Of a DNA stretch of 6,495 nucleotides, positions 5,190 through 6,495 are shown piece after piece. The stretch comes from DATLCI01 sp046714215. Its GTDB lineage: Bacteria > Acidobacteriota > Terriglobia > Terriglobales > Acidobacteriaceae. Positions within the stretch are counted from its first letter, which is position 1. The number at the start of each line of letters is the position of its first letter. The stretch lies in contig JBKKBM010000203.1 in assembly GCA_046714215.1 (NCBI GenBank), positions 1-6,495 of the forward strand, written 5' to 3'. A program made the translations under genes and the position numbers. The notes under the pieces were generated by a model. It saw only the letters and a program-made list of their open reading frames with translations, made no database searches and was not told where the DNA came from.

Positions 5190-6263
5190 ATGAAGACCAA
5201 GACCATTCCGACGCAGGAAGTCCTGATCCCAGAGGCACTGGCCAAGGCGCGCAAAGCCGCGGCCGGAGCTATCAAGGCCGATGTGCTGGTCATCGGCGCG
5301 GGGCCCACCGGCCTGGCGTGCGCCATTGAAGCGCAGAAGGTGGGCGCGCGCGTGGTGGTGGTGGATAAGGGATGCCTGGTGAATTCGCTGTATCACTATC
5401 CGCCGCACATGGTGTTCTTCACCACGCCGGAGTTGCTGGAGATCGGGAATATCCCGTTCACCACGGCGCGGCAGAAGCCCACGCGGGAAGAGGCACTGGA
5501 GTATTACCGCAATGTGGCGAAGCACTATCGGCTGAAGGTCCGACAGTACGAGCGGGTGACGGAGGTGAGCGGCGCGGACAATGATTTTCGGGTGCGCTCG
5601 CTCGACGCTCACGGACAGGAGCACCAGTACAAGGTGCGCAAGGTCATCATCAGCACCGGCTATTACGATCTGCCCAACCAGATGAATATTCCGGGCGAGG
5701 ATTTGCCGAAGGTCTTCCACTACTACCAGGAGTCGCATCCGTATTACGACACGGATGTGATAGTGATCGGGGGAAAGAATTCCGCGGCGCTAGCGGCGCT
5801 GGATCTATGGCGGCATGGGGCGCGGGTGACGTTGGTCCACCGCAATGCGGGCCTGCATGCCAACATCAAGTACTGGATCCTGCCGGACATTGAGAACCGC
5901 ATCAAGAATGGCGACGTGGCCGCATTCTTTCAGTCGCGGGTGACGCACATTGGCGATGATCTGGTCACGGTGGAGACACCCAAGGGCGTGATCGAGTTAC
6001 GAAACGACTTTGTTTTTGCACTGACCGGCTACCATCCGGATTTCGAGTTACTGGAATCCATGGGCATCGAGTTGCTGGGCGAGCAGAAACGGCCGGCGTG
6101 TGACCCGCAGACGCTGGAGACCAATGTGGCGGGGATATACATCGCCGGGGTGGTGCTGGCGGGGGTCCGCACCAGCGAGATATTCATCGAGAATGGGCGA
6201 TTTCACGGCCAGCACATCGCCCAAGACCTCAAGAAAAAACTTCGGCTGGCTTCCTCCAATTAG
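5190..6263 (+). CDS. ypdA: YpdA/Bdr-type bacillithiol disulfide reductase
   Basis: A 357-residue FAD/NAD(P)H flavoprotein. The family reduces oxidised bacillithiol (BSSB) with NADPH in the cytoplasm, in step with the bacilliredoxins. The FAD Rossmann motif VLVIGAGPTGLACAIEA is at 32-48. The YpdA-specific stretch HYPPHMVFFTTPELLEIGNIPF (from 69, in parts) follows. The NADPH motif VIVIGGKNSAALAAL is at 190-204, with HYYQESHPYY just before it (178-187). KYWILPDIENRIKNG (227-241), VFALTGYHPDF (275-285) and GIYIAGV (315-321) to IFIENGRFHG (331-340) complete the signature. Thr40 replaces the cysteine (S. aureus Cys14, GPCGL) reported as important there. About 28 residues precede the usual N-terminus of the fold; no later ATG or GTG start exists before the FAD motif. 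It is divergent from the lyase operon. Confidence 0.88.
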   Translation: MKTKTIPTQEVLIPEALAKARKAAAGAIKADVLVIGAGPTGLACAIEAQKVGARVVVVDKGCLVNSLYHYPPHMVFFTTPELLEIGNIPFTTARQKPTREEALEYYRNVAKHYRLKVRQYERVTEVSGADNDFRVRSLDAHGQEHQYKVRKVIISTGYYDLPNQMNIPGEDLPKVFHYYQESHPYYDTDVIVIGGKNSAALAALDLWRHGARVTLVHRNAGLHANIKYWILPDIENRIKNGDVAAFFQSRVTHIGDDLVTVETPKGVIELRNDFVFALTGYHPDFELLESMGIELLGEQKRPACDPQTLETNVAGIYIAGVVLAGVRTSEIFIENGRFHGQHIAQDLKKKLRLASSN

Positions 6264-6267
6264 GCTC

Positions 6268-6290
6268 AAAGGCCATGTCCATAGGCTTTT
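6268..6290 (+). terminator. terminator-like hairpin after ypdA
   Basis: Begins 5 nt after the ypdA stop. AAAGGCCAT (6268-6276) pairs with ATAGGCTTT (6281-6289) around loop GTCC, with one bulged A and one G-T pair; T6290 ends the T-run. Part of the T-tract lies in the stem and only CGTC follows, so efficiency is doubtful, but the position is right. Confidence 0.4.
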
Positions 6291-6307
6291 CGTCACATTG
6301 TAAGCCC

Positions 6308-6314
6308 ACCCCAA
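6308..6314 (-). promoter_or_regulatory. TTGGGGT heptamer, copy 4
   Basis: ACCCCAA on the plus strand. On the minus strand the longer TTGGGGTGG (complement of 6306-6314) is identical to 5062-5070. It lies upstream of the nested inverted repeat that precedes the last gene. Confidence 0.3.
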
Positions 6315-6331
6315 AAAATCAAGGCGCATCC

Positions 6332-6401
6332 ATTCTAGATAGTCCCCGTGTTCTGACACTTCGCTTTCAAAGAAAGCATGCACACGGGCGAACTCTAGAA
6401 T
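6332..6401 (+). promoter_or_regulatory. three-tier nested inverted repeat, candidate structured leader
   Basis: Three perfect inverted repeats are nested on one axis. The outer is ATTCTAGA (6332-6339) with TCTAGAAT (6394-6401), 8 bp. The middle is CCCGTGT (6345-6351) with ACACGGG (6382-6388), 7 bp. The inner is GCTTTC (6363-6368) with GAAAGC (6372-6377), 6 bp around AAA. A 5x5 internal loop separates outer and middle stems, and an 11x4 loop separates middle and inner. It ends 2 nt before the GGGGGA ribosome binding site (6404-6409) of the next gene. There is no U-tract, so it is not an ordinary terminator. It could be a cis-regulatory RNA or a DNA operator. It matches no riboswitch class I recognise. 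Confidence 0.45.
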
Positions 6402-6418
6402 ATGGGGGAATCAGAGTT

Positions 6419-6495
6419 ATGAAGAAATCAGCGATCGTTCTGCTGTTGGCGTTATTTTTAGCGCCCGTGGCGTTTGCTCAGGACGCCGATGACAC
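6419..6495 (+). CDS. secreted protein, N-terminal fragment (signal peptide only)
   Basis: Partial gene running off the right edge; 25 codons are visible. The product starts MKKSAIVLLLALFLAPVAFA, a textbook Sec signal peptide: two Lys, a hydrophobic core, then AFA with likely cleavage before Gln21. The mature part begins QDADD. Nothing of the functional domain is visible, so no function is proposed; it should act in the periplasm or outside the cell. GGGGGA at 6404-6409, 9 nt upstream, serves as ribosome binding site. The leader carries the nested inverted repeat described separately. Confidence 0.7.
   Translation, partial: MKKSAIVLLLALFLAPVAFAQDADD

Noticed and set aside
5043..5738. Upstream extension of the lyase reading frame (about 232 extra codons)
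   Set aside because: It runs antisense through ypdA, is low-complexity (His/Leu/Arg/Val-rich), and a strong Shine-Dalgarno at 5048-5054 marks the real start at 5042.
6048..6383. Minus-strand open frame of 111 codons across the end of ypdA and the following gap
   Set aside because: Most of it is antisense to conserved YpdA residues, and no family resemblance or ribosome binding site is visible.
6396..6401. TAGAAT as the -10 element of the last gene
   Set aside because: It has no -35 at 16-18 nt, and the start it implies (about 6408) would leave a leader too short to include the GGGGGA site. It is better explained as an arm of the inverted repeat.
1..6495. Mobile element, CRISPR array, toxin-antitoxin or phage-defence module
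   Set aside because: No transposase, integrase, regular repeat-spacer array or defence-type domain is visible; all complete genes are housekeeping or metabolic types.

Overview
This window looks like moderately GC-rich bacterial chromosome. The gene set is a short-type TsaC, a secreted amidohydrolase carrying a carboxypeptidase-regulatory-like C-terminal domain, and a YpdA-type bacillithiol disulfide reductase. Together these would fit Acidobacteriota or a relative. That assignment is an inference from protein content; no rRNA or other marker gene is present. I see no insertion sequence, prophage, CRISPR array or tRNA.

Layout. (1) Positions 1-152, minus strand: the 5' end of a TrmH/SpoU-type RNA 2'-O-methyltransferase gene that runs off the left edge. 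(2) 153-330: a divergent control region with a weak minus-strand promoter, a small inverted repeat and an 11-bp direct repeat next to a hairpin. (3) 331-1591, plus strand: tsaC (threonylcarbamoyl-AMP synthase, probably a TTG start), then 4 nt later a membrane-anchored DUF218/YdcF-like protein, likely one operon. (4) This operon converges on a minus-strand pair with only 3 nt between the stop codons. Read in transcription order, the pair is an aspartase/fumarase-superfamily lyase (5042-3606, best fit aspartate ammonia-lyase) and, 43 nt later, a secreted N-acyl-D-amino-acid deacylase-like amidohydrolase (3562-1595). (5) 5043-5189: a second divergent control region, with a consensus -10 for the lyase and an extended -10 candidate for the plus-strand gene. 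(6) 5190-6263, plus strand: ypdA, followed by a terminator-like hairpin. (7) 6264-6418: a control region with a three-tier nested inverted repeat just upstream of a Shine-Dalgarno sequence. (8) 6419-6495: the start of a secreted protein that runs off the right edge.

How the genes relate. tsaC serves the universal t6A tRNA modification. The lyase and amidohydrolase probably form a small amino-acid scavenging unit: a periplasmic hydrolase would release amino acids from blocked derivatives, and a cytoplasmic lyase would deaminate aspartate to fumarate. ypdA belongs to low-molecular-weight thiol redox maintenance.

Points most worth a second look: the amidohydrolase lacks the HxH metal motif and the metal-binding cysteine of characterised D-aminoacylases; the lyase has Val where aspartase AspB has the substrate-binding Thr101; the YpdA homologue lacks the cysteine reported as functional in S. 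aureus; the heptamer TTGGGGT occurs four times, always in the promoter-bearing gaps and never in a gene by my reading; and the leader of the last gene can be drawn in two mutually exclusive folds, one of which covers the ribosome binding site.
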